A stretch of DNA of 64,000 nucleotides, taken from positions 62,001 through 126,000 of the forward strand of contig PLDC01000026.1 in the NCBI GenBank assembly GCA_003134995.1. Reading direction: 5' to 3'. Every line of letters starts with the position of its first letter. The stretch's first letter is position 1. Shown here piece after piece: positions 22,880 to 32,137 of the stretch. The position numbers were made by a program, and so were the translations under genes. Under the pieces are notes generated by a model. That model saw nothing but the letters and a program-made list of their open reading frames with translations. It had not been told where the DNA came from and did not search any database. The stretch comes from Acidobacteriaceae bacterium (lineage in GTDB: Bacteria > Acidobacteriota > Terriglobia > Terriglobales > Acidobacteriaceae).

Positions 22880-23094
22880 GCTGCGGGCCCGCCCGCTGCC
22901 CGCTTTGCGAAGTTAAAACTCCGCGGCGGCGCCATGCAAATTCTTTCAGCATTGACAGCTTGTGATGCCCCAACAATAATGGCGGGCACGCGCGCAGTCC
23001 TATTCCTCCCCCCCCAACGCCGCGCGGAGATCTCTTTACTCAGGATTTCCCAGCGGCTGTTTCTTTAGCCCAGACCATCGCCCCAGGAGGCCTT

Positions 23095-24333
23095 ATGGTA
23101 AAGCTGTGCTTGATGAGAACAACATGCTTGGCGCTTCTAATATGCGCAGCCGCAATCGCGCCTGCCCAGAATTTTAAGAGCCTGATGAACTTCAACAAGG
23201 GCAATGGCGAAATGGCCCCGTACGGGCCGCTGATTCAAGGCACCGACGGAAACTTTTACGGCACGACCGAGGCGCTCGTGCCCGTTGGCTCGCTCGGCAA
23301 GGCCTACAAACTGACGCCGTCGGGCATTTTGACTACGCTTTATAGCTTCTGCTCGCAAAAGAATTGCAGCGATGGCGCGTTTCCCTCGGGTGGAGTGATT
23401 CAGGCCGGCAACGGAAATTTCTATGGAGTGACGTACGAGGGCGGATCACGCAATGGCGGCATAATCTACGAACTCACCCCGTCGGGGAAGCTCACCACAC
23501 TGTATAGCTTTTGTTCGCAGACGAACTGCGCGGACGGCCAGGGTCCGGTCGGCGGACTGACCCAGGGGACCGACGGGAACTTCTACGGAACGACGCGGGC
23601 GGGCGGGATCGAAACGGGACTATACAACGGAACCATCTTCAAAATCACGCCGTCGCGCCAGTTCACAACGCTTTACAGCTTCTGCTCCCAAGCGAATTGC
23701 GCTGATGGCGGTGCCCCGCAAGTGTCGCTGGTACAAGCCAGCAATGGGAATTTCTACGGGACAACAGGGCAAGGGGGCGTATCCAGCTACTGCGTCGACC
23801 CATCCATAGGATGCGGCACGATCTTCGAAATCACGCCAACGGGAAAATTCACCACGCTCTACACCTTTTGTTCGCAACCGAATTGCGCTGACGGCGATTT
23901 TCCATATTATTCCGGGCTGATCCAGGCCAGCAATGGGAACCTCTACGGGACAACCTACCAAGGCGGCGCCAACGGCAACTATGGGACGGTTTTCGAAATC
24001 ACCACGTCGGGTAAGCTGACCACGCTCTACAGCTTTTGCGCCCAAGCTGGCTGCGCGGACGGCGAGTCTCCGAGCAGTGGCCTGGTGCAAGGCACGAACG
24101 GAAACCTTTACGGAACTACCTTGGAGGGCGGAACAAATTGTTTCGACGCCTATTGTGGCACTGTGTACGAAATTACGACGGCGGGCCAGCTGACCACATT
24201 GCACGTTTTCAACCCGGCGGTGCAGGGAGCGAATCCGACGTCGCTCATGCAAGCCACCGACGGTATCTTTTACGGAATAACGACAGACGGCGGGAACAAT
24301 GACGACGGCACCATCTTCAGCTTGTCGCAGTGA
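23095..24333 (+). CDS. Secreted GloVer-repeat (TIGR03803-type) protein
   Basis: After a signal peptide (to about residue 24), the protein is made of seven tandem units of about 50-58 residues. Each has a core of the form GNFYGTTxxGG, GTIFEITPSGKLTTLYSFC and NCADGxxPxxGLxQ. This is the choice-of-anchor GloVer repeat, predicted to form a beta-propeller-like structure on the outside of the cell, and much expanded in acidobacteria. Paired cysteines in each unit (SFCSQxNC) could form disulfides. A GGAGG precedes the ATG. Confidence 0.85.
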   Translation: MVKLCLMRTTCLALLICAAAIAPAQNFKSLMNFNKGNGEMAPYGPLIQGTDGNFYGTTEALVPVGSLGKAYKLTPSGILTTLYSFCSQKNCSDGAFPSGGVIQAGNGNFYGVTYEGGSRNGGIIYELTPSGKLTTLYSFCSQTNCADGQGPVGGLTQGTDGNFYGTTRAGGIETGLYNGTIFKITPSRQFTTLYSFCSQANCADGGAPQVSLVQASNGNFYGTTGQGGVSSYCVDPSIGCGTIFEITPTGKFTTLYTFCSQPNCADGDFPYYSGLIQASNGNLYGTTYQGGANGNYGTVFEITTSGKLTTLYSFCAQAGCADGESPSSGLVQGTNGNLYGTTLEGGTNCFDAYCGTVYEITTAGQLTTLHVFNPAVQGANPTSLMQATDGIFYGITTDGGNNDDGTIFSLSQ

Positions 24334-24373
24334 TGACGAGCGCCTTCCATCGGCTTAGCATACGAGGAAACGA

Positions 24374-24408
24374 GGCCCATTCAAGCCCAAAGACGGCTTG
24401 AATGGGCC
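24374..24408. terminator. Strong bidirectional hairpin between convergent genes
   Basis: GGCCCATTCAAGCC and GGCTTGAATGGGCC form a perfect 14-bp stem with a 7-base loop, exactly between the GloVer gene and the convergent TPR gene. T runs are absent, but strength and placement fit a two-way terminator. Confidence 0.75.
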
Positions 24409-24435
24409 ACCGTCCACGGTCCAATTGTAGGAAAC

Positions 24436-25182
24436 CTATTTGTTCTGGAGGCTTAGCCGCGCGAGCAGCGCATATGCTTTGCGGAACCACGGGCGCTCGC
24501 GGCGGCGTTGATAGTTGGGCATGGTGCGGCGCTGATCAAGAATTTTCTGCGCCCACTGCCGCGCTTCCTCCACCCGGCCCTGGGACTGCAGGAAAGCTGC
24601 GTAGTTGTAGTACGTTTCAGAGATAGTGGAAATCTTTACTGCCTGCTGAAACATGGCGTCGGCTTTGTCGGGCTGCCCGGTTTGCGCGTAAACGTAAGCC
24701 AGCAGGCCTTTGGCGCGATGGAAGTCATAGTTGGCATCGGCGGAGACTGCGCGCTCGAGATCGGGCACGGCCGCGACGAAATCTCCTAACTCAGTTTCTG
24801 CGACGCCACGGCGGTAGAACGCGTCCACCGAGTCGGTTCGCGAGGCGATCGCCTTGTCGTAGCTGGCACGGGCGCGCGCGTAGTCGCCGTTGTCGAGATA
24901 GAGCAATCCAAGTTCTTCGTAGTTGCCGGCCGATGGATTGTCGAGGATGGCGCGCTCGAGTTCGCGAATGCGGCGGCGGCGCGGGAAAACCTGGAAGGAC
25001 ATGCTGAGCAGGCCGGCATCAGGAACGACTTCGGCGACGATGTAAATCACGGCCCCAAACCAGCCGAGAAAAAGAATGATGAAGATCCAGTACGTGTCCG
25101 GACGGCGGCGGATGAAGTGGACAATCGCCAGCGCCTGCAGCAGAAATCCCCAGCCGTGTAGGAAGAAGAAGAGCGATCCCAT
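24436..25182 (-). CDS. Membrane-anchored TPR protein
   Basis: I use ATG 25182 (MGSLFFFLHGWGF); an upstream ATG at 25218 would add 12 residues without hydrophobic character. Two helices in the first 60 residues (FLLQALAIVHFIRRR, TYWIFIILFLGWFGAVIYIV) resemble the phospholipase-D-nuclease N-terminal membrane domain. The rest is TPR-type: NYEELGLLYLDNGDYARARA, SVDAFYRRGVAETELGDFVA, LLAYVYAQTGQPDKADAMFQQ and YNYAAFLQSQGRVEEARQW. It probably scaffolds a complex at the inner membrane. Confidence 0.78.
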   Translation of the reverse strand: MGSLFFFLHGWGFLLQALAIVHFIRRRPDTYWIFIILFLGWFGAVIYIVAEVVPDAGLLSMSFQVFPRRRRIRELERAILDNPSAGNYEELGLLYLDNGDYARARASYDKAIASRTDSVDAFYRRGVAETELGDFVAAVPDLERAVSADANYDFHRAKGLLAYVYAQTGQPDKADAMFQQAVKISTISETYYNYAAFLQSQGRVEEARQWAQKILDQRRTMPNYQRRRERPWFRKAYALLARLSLQNK

Positions 25183-25235
25183 GGAATGCGAAATATAACA
25201 CGCCACCGAGCTTGCCAAGTTTACCGCTTAAGACC

Positions 25236-25268
25236 TTTAACACAGGGTACACAGAGGATCACAGGGTA
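25236..25268. repeat. CACAG-type dispersed repeat, copy 1
   Basis: AACACAGGGTACACAGAGG followed by ATCACAGGGTA lies just upstream of the HAD gene. Related copies occur at 42106-42196, 44195-44230 and 49524-49557. Confidence 0.65.
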
Positions 25269-25318
25269 GAGCCAAGGTCAGGCGGCTTCGCAGTAAGTTG
25301 CCTGTGTAAGAATATAGG

Positions 25319-26200
25319 GTGCAGCCACTCTCTCAGCCGAACGCTTCCGCTATTCCCGGCGCCAAGCCTAATTCCATTCGGCTGATCGCATCCGACATCG
25401 ACGGTACGCTGCTCAACCCGCAGTTTCAGATTTCTCCTGACGATCTTTCGGCTCTGCGGCGGGCTCACGATTCCGGCATCGAAGTTGTGTTGGTGACCGG
25501 ACGTCGTCATACATTCGCATTGCCGATCGCTCAGCAGCTCGGCTTCGATTTGTGGGCGATTAGCTCGAACGGCGCAGTGACGCGATCGCTGGCCGGAGAA
25601 ACCTTTCATCGCGACCTGATGCCGAAGGAGATTTGCTGCGAGTTGGTCGGAGCGATGCAAGAATTCCGCGGCAATACCGTTCTTACGTTTGATAAGGAAA
25701 CCAAGGGAGCCATTGTGCTGGAGCACATGGACGATTTGAATGCGAGCATCCAGCGTTGGCTGGAGAAGAATATGCCTTACATCGAGTTCGTAGTTCCGAT
25801 CGAGAAGGCGCTGGTCGCCGATCCCGTGCAGGCCATGTTTTGCGGATCGATGGTGAGGATGAGCGCAGCGTTGCGGACGCTTGACGCTTGCGGGATGGGC
25901 AACCGCATTACGGTGCTGCGCACCGAATATCCTAATCGTGATTTGTCGATGATCGACGTGTTGAATGCGGGCTGCTCCAAGGGGCACGCGCTGGAACGGT
26001 GGGCTGCGCATCGCGGCTTCGGGCGCGAGCAGGTCATGGCCATCGGTGACAACCACAACGATGTGGAAATGCTTGAGTTTGCCGGGCATCCGGTTATCAT
26101 GGGGAATGCCTGCGAGGAGTTGCGCGGGCGCGGTTGGAATTTAACTTTGGGCAATGATCAGTGCGGCGTCGCGGCAGCGGTGGCGCAAATTGTCAGCTAG
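25319..26200 (+). CDS. Cof-type HAD-IIB phosphatase
   Basis: Motif I (ASDIDGTLL, D26 and D28), motif II (LVTGRR) and motif IV (AIGDNHNDVEML) of haloacid-dehalogenase hydrolases are present, with a type IIB cap between motifs II and III. Cof-type enzymes dephosphorylate sugar phosphates, pyridoxal phosphate or flavin intermediates; substrate not predictable. Start GTG at 25319 has no strong ribosome site. The lysine of motif III is probably the one in SKGHAL. Confidence 0.88.
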   Translation: MQPLSQPNASAIPGAKPNSIRLIASDIDGTLLNPQFQISPDDLSALRRAHDSGIEVVLVTGRRHTFALPIAQQLGFDLWAISSNGAVTRSLAGETFHRDLMPKEICCELVGAMQEFRGNTVLTFDKETKGAIVLEHMDDLNASIQRWLEKNMPYIEFVVPIEKALVADPVQAMFCGSMVRMSAALRTLDACGMGNRITVLRTEYPNRDLSMIDVLNAGCSKGHALERWAAHRGFGREQVMAIGDNHNDVEMLEFAGHPVIMGNACEELRGRGWNLTLGNDQCGVAAAVAQIVS

Positions 26201-26209
26201 AATATTGAT

Positions 26210-27070
26210 ATGAAGAGGGCGATCCAGATCGGCGTGTGGGCAGGAGCGATCACATTGCTTGCGCTGACTTCGGTTCCCTGCCCGGCTGCGGATTCGGCCG
26301 TGCTGAGGAATGGATTTTCGATCCGTCATGAGCGCCGGCAAGTGATCGGCACAATCACGCGACTGTACATGGGCGGGGATGAATCGAGCTTCGTCGATGT
26401 GCCCACCGTAGAGATTGATCACATTGAAGAGTTGCCCGCCGAGGTGGCGGCTGAGCCGGTTAAAGACGCGCCTGAGTCGGCCGCGAAGTTGCAGGCTTCC
26501 GCGAAGAAGATCGCGCAGCCAGTTGATCTGAATGAAGTTGTGAATGCGGCGAGTGGAACCTACCGGCTTGATCCTGATCTGGTGAACAGCGTGATCCGCG
26601 CCGAAAGCAGCTTTAACGTGCACGCGGTTTCTCCGAAGGGCGCGCAAGGATTGATGCAGCTCATGCCGAAGACTGCGTCGAACTTGGGCGTGCAGAACGC
26701 GTTTGATCCGCAGGCGAATGTGGAAGGCGGCACGCGGTATCTGCGCGAATTGCTGGAGCGCTACGACTTCGATTTAGTGAAGGCACTGGCGGCCTACAAC
26801 GCGGGGCCGCAGCGCGTTGAGCAGTACGGGGGCGTTCCTCCGTATTACGAAACCAAGGCTTACGTAGCGCGCATCGTGCGCGACTTCAATAAAAAGAAAC
26901 TCGCCGCCAACGCCGCTGCGAAAACCGCATCTCAGCCCGCAAGTCAAAAGGCGACAGCAAGCAAATCGAGCGGCACTTCGTCTTCAACGACTAAGGTGCA
27001 GAAGTCCACTCCGCAAACTCAGGCGAAGGCGAGTCCCGCGAAGGCAAGTCCCGCAAAGCCCAGCGAGTAG
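26210..27070 (+). CDS. Periplasmic lytic transglycosylase (SLT domain)
   Basis: The enzyme cleaves the glycan strands of peptidoglycan. A signal peptide (to about residue 27) is followed by a short beta-rich region, and by the SLT domain at residues 108-235 with the catalytic Glu132 in IRAESSFN, the GLMQLMP motif at 148-154 and the AAYNAGP motif near 195. The tail is low-complexity (Ala, Lys, Ser, with KASPAKASPAKPSE), likely disordered or wall-associated. It follows the HAD gene by nine bases and may be co-transcribed. Confidence 0.9.
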   Translation: MKRAIQIGVWAGAITLLALTSVPCPAADSAVLRNGFSIRHERRQVIGTITRLYMGGDESSFVDVPTVEIDHIEELPAEVAAEPVKDAPESAAKLQASAKKIAQPVDLNEVVNAASGTYRLDPDLVNSVIRAESSFNVHAVSPKGAQGLMQLMPKTASNLGVQNAFDPQANVEGGTRYLRELLERYDFDLVKALAAYNAGPQRVEQYGGVPPYYETKAYVARIVRDFNKKKLAANAAAKTASQPASQKATASKSSGTSSSTTKVQKSTPQTQAKASPAKASPAKPSE

Positions 27071-27081
27071 CCATTTAAAAC

Positions 27082-27124
27082 TGTCATCCCGAGCCAAGCG
27101 AGGGATCCTGGTGTTTGCCTGCAG
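27082..27124 (-). repeat. Dispersed 43-bp element, copy 1 (reverse orientation)
   Basis: Read on the minus strand it runs CTGCAGGCAAACACCAGG, then ATCCCTCGCTTGGCTCGGGATGACA. It matches 37509-37551 with three differences. Its last 25 bases also pair with 27149-27175, making a long hairpin downstream of the transglycosylase. Confidence 0.8.
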
Positions 27125-27148
27125 CGCGAATGACGCAAGCAAGAACCA

Positions 27149-27175
27149 AGATCCCTCGCTTCGCTCGGGATGACA
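27149..27175 (+). repeat. Partial copy of the 43-bp element, facing copy 1
   Basis: GATCCCTCGCTTCGCTCGGG followed by ATGACA is the inverted partner of 27082-27107 with one mismatch; the loop of about 41 bases carries an extra GAATGACG. The resulting hairpin could act as a terminator between the transglycosylase and the flippase-like gene. Confidence 0.8.
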
Positions 27176-27304
27176 AGCATGTTTGATAGCAGATACATCG
27201 GCAGAGTTCTTCCCTTGGTTTGACCCTCTGGGCGCAGTCATTTACCTTGGGAGTGCCGTTTCCGCTTCTCGTTGCGAGGTCGCGGCGCGAGGCTGCTCCC
27301 CTTC

Positions 27305-28369
27305 ATGGATAAAAAGCGCATCGTGGCCAGCGTGGTGGTGTTCCTCATTCTGGCCGCTCTGGTTTACCTGCAGGTTCGTCACTGGCGGAGCTTTGACTGG
27401 GGCACGTTCTGGGCGCAAACGCACCAGATCAAAAAACTCCACGTGCTGCATGGCATCGCTCTGGTTTATACGGCGTATGTGCTGCGCGCATTCCGCTGGA
27501 AGCTTTTTCTGAAACCTGTTCGACCAAAAATAAGAGTGATCGAACTGGTGCCGCCGATGGTGATCGGATTTACCGGGCTGGCGTTGCTCGGTCGCGCCGG
27601 AGAATTCATCCGCCCCTATCTGGTGGCGCGGCGGGCTCAGCTTCCGTTCTCCTCGCAGTTGGCAGTGTGGGCAGTCGAACGCACCTTCGATGTAGGAGCG
27701 TTCGCGGTGCTGATCGTGCTGGCGATTTTCCTGCCGAGCGCGCTGCAATCGATTCCGCATCCGGAATATTACCGGCAGTTCCGCGATGCCGGTTTTTTTC
27801 TGATCCTGGGAGTTTCAGGCGCAACTGTGGTTGCCGTCTTGATCAGCCGCTTCGGTGAGGCTATTGCGCAGTGGATGGAGAATAGATTTTCTCATGCGCC
27901 CGCCAGCCTCGGCCATCGTCTCGCCCAGAAAGTGCGTGATTTTGGTTTGGGATTAAACACGATTCAAGGACCATGGTCCTTGCTGACGCTGGCGGTGTTG
28001 TCGCTAGGAATTTGGTATGTAACGGCGTTGGCATATCAGGAAGTGACGCACTCGTATGGAGTGGCGGCGCTTGAGATTCCGGTGTCGCAACTGTTGATTC
28101 TGATGGGCGCAAGTATGGCAGGATCGATGCTGCAATTACCTGCCGTAGGCGGTGGCTCGCAGATGGCGACCATCGCGACTCTATCGGCCGTGTTCGATGT
28201 TCCCCCAGAGATGGCGGCGAGTTGCGGAATCCTTTTGTGGCTGGTGACCTTCGCCGCAGTCATCCCACTGGGTTTGGGATTGGCCCACTTCGAGAGATTG
28301 TCTCTGCGGAAATTGTCGGAAGAAAGTCATCAGGCGGACAGCGCGGAATTAGCTCGCCCATTGAAGTAA
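27305..28369 (+). CDS. Flippase-like membrane protein (lysylphosphatidylglycerol synthase TM domain)
   Basis: About eight membrane helices and the motifs AYVLRAFRWKLFLKPV, TGLALLGRAGEFIRPYLVARR and AVWAVERTFDVGAFAVLIVLA define the UPF0104/LPG-synthase transmembrane family (AglD-like). Members are thought to move or modify lipids; there is no catalytic aminoacyl-transfer domain here. I use ATG 27305; an upstream ATG (27272) would add a basic stretch. No partner gene is adjacent. Confidence 0.82.
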   Translation: MDKKRIVASVVVFLILAALVYLQVRHWRSFDWGTFWAQTHQIKKLHVLHGIALVYTAYVLRAFRWKLFLKPVRPKIRVIELVPPMVIGFTGLALLGRAGEFIRPYLVARRAQLPFSSQLAVWAVERTFDVGAFAVLIVLAIFLPSALQSIPHPEYYRQFRDAGFFLILGVSGATVVAVLISRFGEAIAQWMENRFSHAPASLGHRLAQKVRDFGLGLNTIQGPWSLLTLAVLSLGIWYVTALAYQEVTHSYGVAALEIPVSQLLILMGASMAGSMLQLPAVGGGSQMATIATLSAVFDVPPEMAASCGILLWLVTFAAVIPLGLGLAHFERLSLRKLSEESHQADSAELARPLK

Positions 28370-28407
28370 GCCGCGCTCCGTTTTTATTACGCGTGTCTAT
28401 TACGTAG

Positions 28408-28426
28408 GTACGCCCCCGAGGCGTAC
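28408..28426. repeat. Small perfect hairpin upstream of nrdR
   Basis: GTACGCC-CCCGA-GGCGTAC is a 7-bp stem between the flippase-like gene and nrdR. A TACAAT hexamer follows at 28440-28445 and could be the -10 for nrdR. Confidence 0.5.
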
Positions 28427-28508
28427 GCGATTACCCTGTTACAATTTCCTTATTACTTCCAGACGTGCAATTCTCTAGAACCGATTCAGTTTCGATCGAC
28501 ACAGCGCC

Positions 28509-28973
28509 ATGAAATGTCCTTTTTGCGGATTTGCCGAAGATAAGGTAGTGGACTCGCGAGAGAGTAAGGAGGCGGAGTCGATTCGCCGCCGGCGCGAGTG
28601 CCTGAAGTGCGGCAAGCGCTTCACTACTTACGAGCGCATCGACGAAATTCCGTACATGGTGGTGAAAAAAGACGGACGGCGCGAGAAGTTCGACCGCCAG
28701 AAAGTTTTGAATGGCTTGCTGCGTGCATGTGAAAAAAGGCCGGTCCCGATCAGCAAGCTGGAACAGATTGTGAACGAAGCGGAATCGTTCGTCATCGAGT
28801 CGCAGGAACGCGAGCGCAAGACCAGCGAACTGGGCGAACTCATCATGAACCGGCTACGGCGCTACGACAAAGTAGCTTACGTGCGATTCGCCTCGGTGTA
28901 TCTGGATTTCAAAGATGTGAAAGAATTCATGAACGAATTGAGAGATTTGGTGAAAGTGAAGGAAAGGGTTTAG
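28509..28973 (+). CDS. nrdR: Transcriptional repressor NrdR
   Basis: NrdR senses ATP/dATP and represses ribonucleotide reductase genes. The zinc ribbon has C3, C6, C31 and C34 (MKCPFC ... CLKCGKRF); the ATP-cone follows at about residues 49-139 (VVKKDGRREKFDRQKVLNGL ... VAYVRFASVYLDF). Length 154 is standard. No ribonucleotide reductase gene is in the window. Confidence 0.97.
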   Translation: MKCPFCGFAEDKVVDSRESKEAESIRRRRECLKCGKRFTTYERIDEIPYMVVKKDGRREKFDRQKVLNGLLRACEKRPVPISKLEQIVNEAESFVIESQERERKTSELGELIMNRLRRYDKVAYVRFASVYLDFKDVKEFMNELRDLVKVKERV

Positions 28974-28974
28974 G

Positions 28975-29058
28975 GGCCAGGGACTAGGGGTTTCGCGAGA
29001 ATGGATTTTTCAGCACAGAGAGTTTCTGATCCCTATCCCCTGAACCCTGACCCCTGGG
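28975..29058. repeat. Word-built inverted repeat (CCAGGGACTAGGGG type)
   Basis: GGGGCCAGGGACTAGGGG at the left faces CCCCTGAACCCTGACCCCTGG at the right across about 40 bases. It fills the gap between nrdR and the dehydrogenase gene almost completely. Confidence 0.65.
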
Positions 29059-29070
29059 CCTTAGAAAACC

Positions 29071-30096
29071 ATGAGTCATAAAGTAACTCTTATTCCCGGC
29101 GATGGCATTGGGCCTGAAGTTTCCCAGGCCACGGTCCGCATTCTCGAAGCTACGGGCGTGAAGTTTGAGTGGGAGTCCTTCGCAGTTGGCGCCGATGCAT
29201 TTGAGAAGCATGGCGAATACATTCCGAAGGAAGTGATCGAGTCGATTGAGCGCACGCATGTGGGGCTGAAGGGACCGGTGACAACGCCGGTTGGTGGCGG
29301 GTTTTCGAGCATCAACGTTGCGCTCCGCCAAAAGTTTGAGCTGTATGCGAACTTTCGCCCAATCCGAAATCTGCCGCACATTCCTACCCGCTATCCGGAT
29401 GTCGATCTGATCATCGTGCGCGAGAACACTGAGAGCCTTTATTCGGGACTGGAGCATGAGGTCGTTCCCGGCGTTGTCGAGAGCCTGAAGATCATTACCG
29501 AAAAAGCCTCGACCCGCATCGCAAAATTTGCCTTCGAGTATGCGCGCAAAAACCAGCGCAAGAAGATTCACGCCATTCACAAAGCCAACATCATGAAGCT
29601 GTCGGATGGTTTATTCCTGCGCTGCTGCCGCACCGTGGCCAAGGGCTTCCCCGAGATCACCTATGGCGAGCACATCGTAGACAACACTTGCATGCAGTTG
29701 GTGATGAATCCGTATCAATACGACATGCTGGTGATGGAAAACCTTTACGGCGATATTATTTCGGACTTGTGCGCGGCGTTTGTGGGCGGGCTCGGATTTG
29801 TACCCAGCGCCAACCTGGGCGACCACTGCGCAATCTTTGAAGCCGTGCATGGGTCGGCTCCCGATATTGCCGGCAAAAACATCGCGAATCCCACGGCATT
29901 GTTGCGGTCGGGACTTCTCATGCTGAGGCATCTGGGCGAGTTCGATGCGTCCACGCAAATTCGTAATGCGTTGGAAAAGGTCTACCGCCATCCCGAAAAA
30001 CTCACCAAAGATATTCCGGGTGGACAGGCCGGCACTTCGCAATTCGCCGATGCCGTGATTGAAGAGATGGAAAAAGCGAAGACCGCGTCAGTCTAG
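29071..30096 (+). CDS. Isocitrate dehydrogenase, NAD-type (isocitrate/isopropylmalate dehydrogenase family)
   Basis: The family motifs are complete: LIPGDGIGPEV at residues 6-16, VREN-TESLYSGLEHEV near 130-145, HKANIMKLSDGLF with the catalytic Lys, and NLYGDIISDLCAAFVGGLGF with the metal-binding Asp residues. The 341-residue length and the sequence EHEVVPGVVESLKIIT resemble the NAD-dependent isocitrate dehydrogenases; 3-isopropylmalate or homoisocitrate dehydrogenase is an alternative. It is not next to leu genes, which supports a citric-acid-cycle role. Confidence 0.87.
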   Translation: MSHKVTLIPGDGIGPEVSQATVRILEATGVKFEWESFAVGADAFEKHGEYIPKEVIESIERTHVGLKGPVTTPVGGGFSSINVALRQKFELYANFRPIRNLPHIPTRYPDVDLIIVRENTESLYSGLEHEVVPGVVESLKIITEKASTRIAKFAFEYARKNQRKKIHAIHKANIMKLSDGLFLRCCRTVAKGFPEITYGEHIVDNTCMQLVMNPYQYDMLVMENLYGDIISDLCAAFVGGLGFVPSANLGDHCAIFEAVHGSAPDIAGKNIANPTALLRSGLLMLRHLGEFDASTQIRNALEKVYRHPEKLTKDIPGGQAGTSQFADAVIEEMEKAKTASV

Positions 30097-30339
30097 CAAG
30101 TCTCACTCTTCAGCCTAAAATTTCTGCAGACTTCGGCGACCACGTGACTTTCGGGCGTGACGCATCGGCCTTCCGATTGATGTAGCAACTCGATATTTCT
30201 TCCGCTCGCGCGGCATGTTTGCCCAAGCCCGACGCCCGAAAGCCGAAGCCCGCGCTCTTTTCGCGAGGTAAATTAATTTCCGCCATTGACTCTGGCCGCA
30301 GATGGGAGTAAATTCGCCCGTTCTGGGGAATCTGAGGGA

Positions 30340-31383
30340 ATGGCGAAGACAACGCGCCGTGTGGGGGTAGTTCTGTTTCAGCTCGGCGGGCCGGATACGC
30401 TGGCTGCGATAGAACCTTTTCTTTATAACCTCTTTTGCGATCCCGATATTATTGACTTTCCTTTCGCCCGCCTCGGACGCAAACCTCTGGCCAAGCTCAT
30501 TTCGACGACGCGCGCGCGTAAAGTGCAGCATCACTATGCGACCATTGGCGGAGGCTCGCCCATCCGTCGATTCACCGAGCGGCAGGCGCGGGCGCTGGAA
30601 ACGGAACTGACTGGTCGCGGTCTCGATGTGCGTTGCTTCGTAGCGATGCGGTACTGGCATCCATTCACCCGCGAAGCTGTAGCGGAGTTGCAGGCGGCGC
30701 AATGTGACGAGGTTGTGTTGCTGCCCTTGTATCCGCAGCATTCTTCAACCACAACGGGATCGAGCTTGAACGAATGGCACCGCCTGTTCTGCGACGACGT
30801 TCCAGTACACAACGTGGGTGCCTTTTACCGGCATCCGATGTATTTGGATGCGGTGATCGAGAAGATTGAAGAGGCGCTGGCACGGTTTCCCGATCCCGAG
30901 CGAGCCGAGATTGTTTTCAGTGCGCACAGCATTCCGATGTCGATCGTTGCGAAGGGTGACCCGTACCAGCGGCAGATTGAGGAAACGGTGCGCCTTCTGA
31001 TGGAGCGCGGGGGATGGCCGAACCGTCACCGGCTCTGCTACCAGAGCAAAGTTGGCGCGAGCAAATGGCTGCAGCCTTCCCTGCACCGCGCGCTGCACGA
31101 TCTGGGAGCCGCTCAGGCGCGGGAAGTCTGCATTGTGCCGGTGGCCTTTGTTTCGGATCACGTGGAAACGCTCGGCGAGATCGATCACGAGGCGCGCGAA
31201 GAAGCGCGGCGGCTGGGCATTGAGCGGTTTGAAATGAGCGCGGGGCTGAACGATTCTCCTAAGTTTATTTCGGCGCTGGGAGAGCTGGTGCTGGAAGCGC
31301 TGGGCGAAAACGTTCGTGGGTGCGTTCCAGCTGTTGAGATTCTGAACGAGGCCGGGGCATCTTCGTTGGTGGCGGCCAGTTAG
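30340..31383 (+). CDS. hemH: Ferrochelatase
   Basis: It inserts ferrous iron into protoporphyrin (or coproporphyrin) in the last steps of heme synthesis. Motifs: VGVVLFQLGGPDTL, ATIGGGSPIRRFTERQARAL, VAMRYWHPF, LLPLYPQHSSTTTGSSL, the catalytic His in FSAHSIPM, and the Glu in FVSDHVETLGEIDHE. I prefer ATG 30340, close behind GGGGAAT; a TTG at 30286 would add 18 unrelated residues. Standing just before the Rieske/cytochrome b operon, it would supply heme for the cytochromes. Confidence 0.93.
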   Translation: MAKTTRRVGVVLFQLGGPDTLAAIEPFLYNLFCDPDIIDFPFARLGRKPLAKLISTTRARKVQHHYATIGGGSPIRRFTERQARALETELTGRGLDVRCFVAMRYWHPFTREAVAELQAAQCDEVVLLPLYPQHSSTTTGSSLNEWHRLFCDDVPVHNVGAFYRHPMYLDAVIEKIEEALARFPDPERAEIVFSAHSIPMSIVAKGDPYQRQIEETVRLLMERGGWPNRHRLCYQSKVGASKWLQPSLHRALHDLGAAQAREVCIVPVAFVSDHVETLGEIDHEAREEARRLGIERFEMSAGLNDSPKFISALGELVLEALGENVRGCVPAVEILNEAGASSLVAAS

Positions 31384-31449
31384 TCGACTCCGAGAAATCG
31401 GTTCGCAAAGTTTTACTCGTTAGTTAGAAAAGAACACGGAGGTAGAGTC

Positions 31450-32094
31450 ATGGCGGAGCCGGAGGGCGCGAAGCCTATCCCGAATCCAGAGGCCGCGAAG
31501 CCTGCAGCCACGGGCGCTACGGATGCCACGAAGTACGTTGGCACGCCGGCGGTGGGAACGTCGAAGGCGGCAGCAGCGGCCGGACTTTCTTCGTCTGGCC
31601 CCTCGAACACTGACATCGACCGGCGGCGGCGCAGGCTGGTGTGGGTCGCCGTGACGGCATTTCTTACTGCGTGGTTCCTCGCATTCTTCCGATTCTTTCT
31701 TCCGCGCACTCTGTTCGAACCAAATACTGTCTTCAAGATCGGCTATCCATCGGAGTTCGCTCTCGGGGTCGACACCAAGTTTCAGCAGAAATACCGTATC
31801 TGGGTTGATCGCACGCCGGATCGCGTGTTCGTGATCTACGCGCGCTGCACGCACCTGGGTTGCACGCCGGATTGGAAGCCGAGCGAGAACAAATTCAAGT
31901 GTCCATGCCACGGCAGCGGTTACGACAGCGAAGGCATTAATTTTGAGGGACCGGCGCCGCGTCCCATGGACCGCGCGCACGTGGAACTCGCGCCCGATGG
32001 GCAGATCATTGTCGACACCTCGCGCCTGTATCAGTGGCCGAAGGGACTGCCGAGCAAGTTCAACGATCCAGGAGCATTTTTGGCGGGAGTGTAG
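31450..32094 (+). CDS. Rieske iron-sulfur protein of a bc-type complex
   Basis: It carries electrons from quinol at cytochrome b to the next carrier. A 62-residue Ala/Pro-rich N-terminus precedes one membrane anchor (about 63-82). The 2Fe-2S site is complete: CTHLGC at 133-138 and CPCHGSGYD at 151-159, so ligands are C133, H135, C151 and H154, with a C138-C153 disulfide. A strong GGAGG precedes the ATG. It heads a run of at least five respiratory genes. Confidence 0.95.
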   Translation: MAEPEGAKPIPNPEAAKPAATGATDATKYVGTPAVGTSKAAAAAGLSSSGPSNTDIDRRRRRLVWVAVTAFLTAWFLAFFRFFLPRTLFEPNTVFKIGYPSEFALGVDTKFQQKYRIWVDRTPDRVFVIYARCTHLGCTPDWKPSENKFKCPCHGSGYDSEGINFEGPAPRPMDRAHVELAPDGQIIVDTSRLYQWPKGLPSKFNDPGAFLAGV

Positions 32095-32097
32095 CGT

Positions 32098-32118
32098 AGC
32101 GCCGGCGTCCCGCCGGCT
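32098..32118. repeat. Small hairpin between Rieske and cytochrome b genes
   Basis: GCCGGCG-TCC-CGCCGGC is a perfect 7-bp stem in a 43-base gap. It could attenuate or stabilise the operon mRNA, or simply be a dispersed palindrome. Confidence 0.5.
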
Positions 32119-32137
32119 ATGGTAACGAAGAGGAATA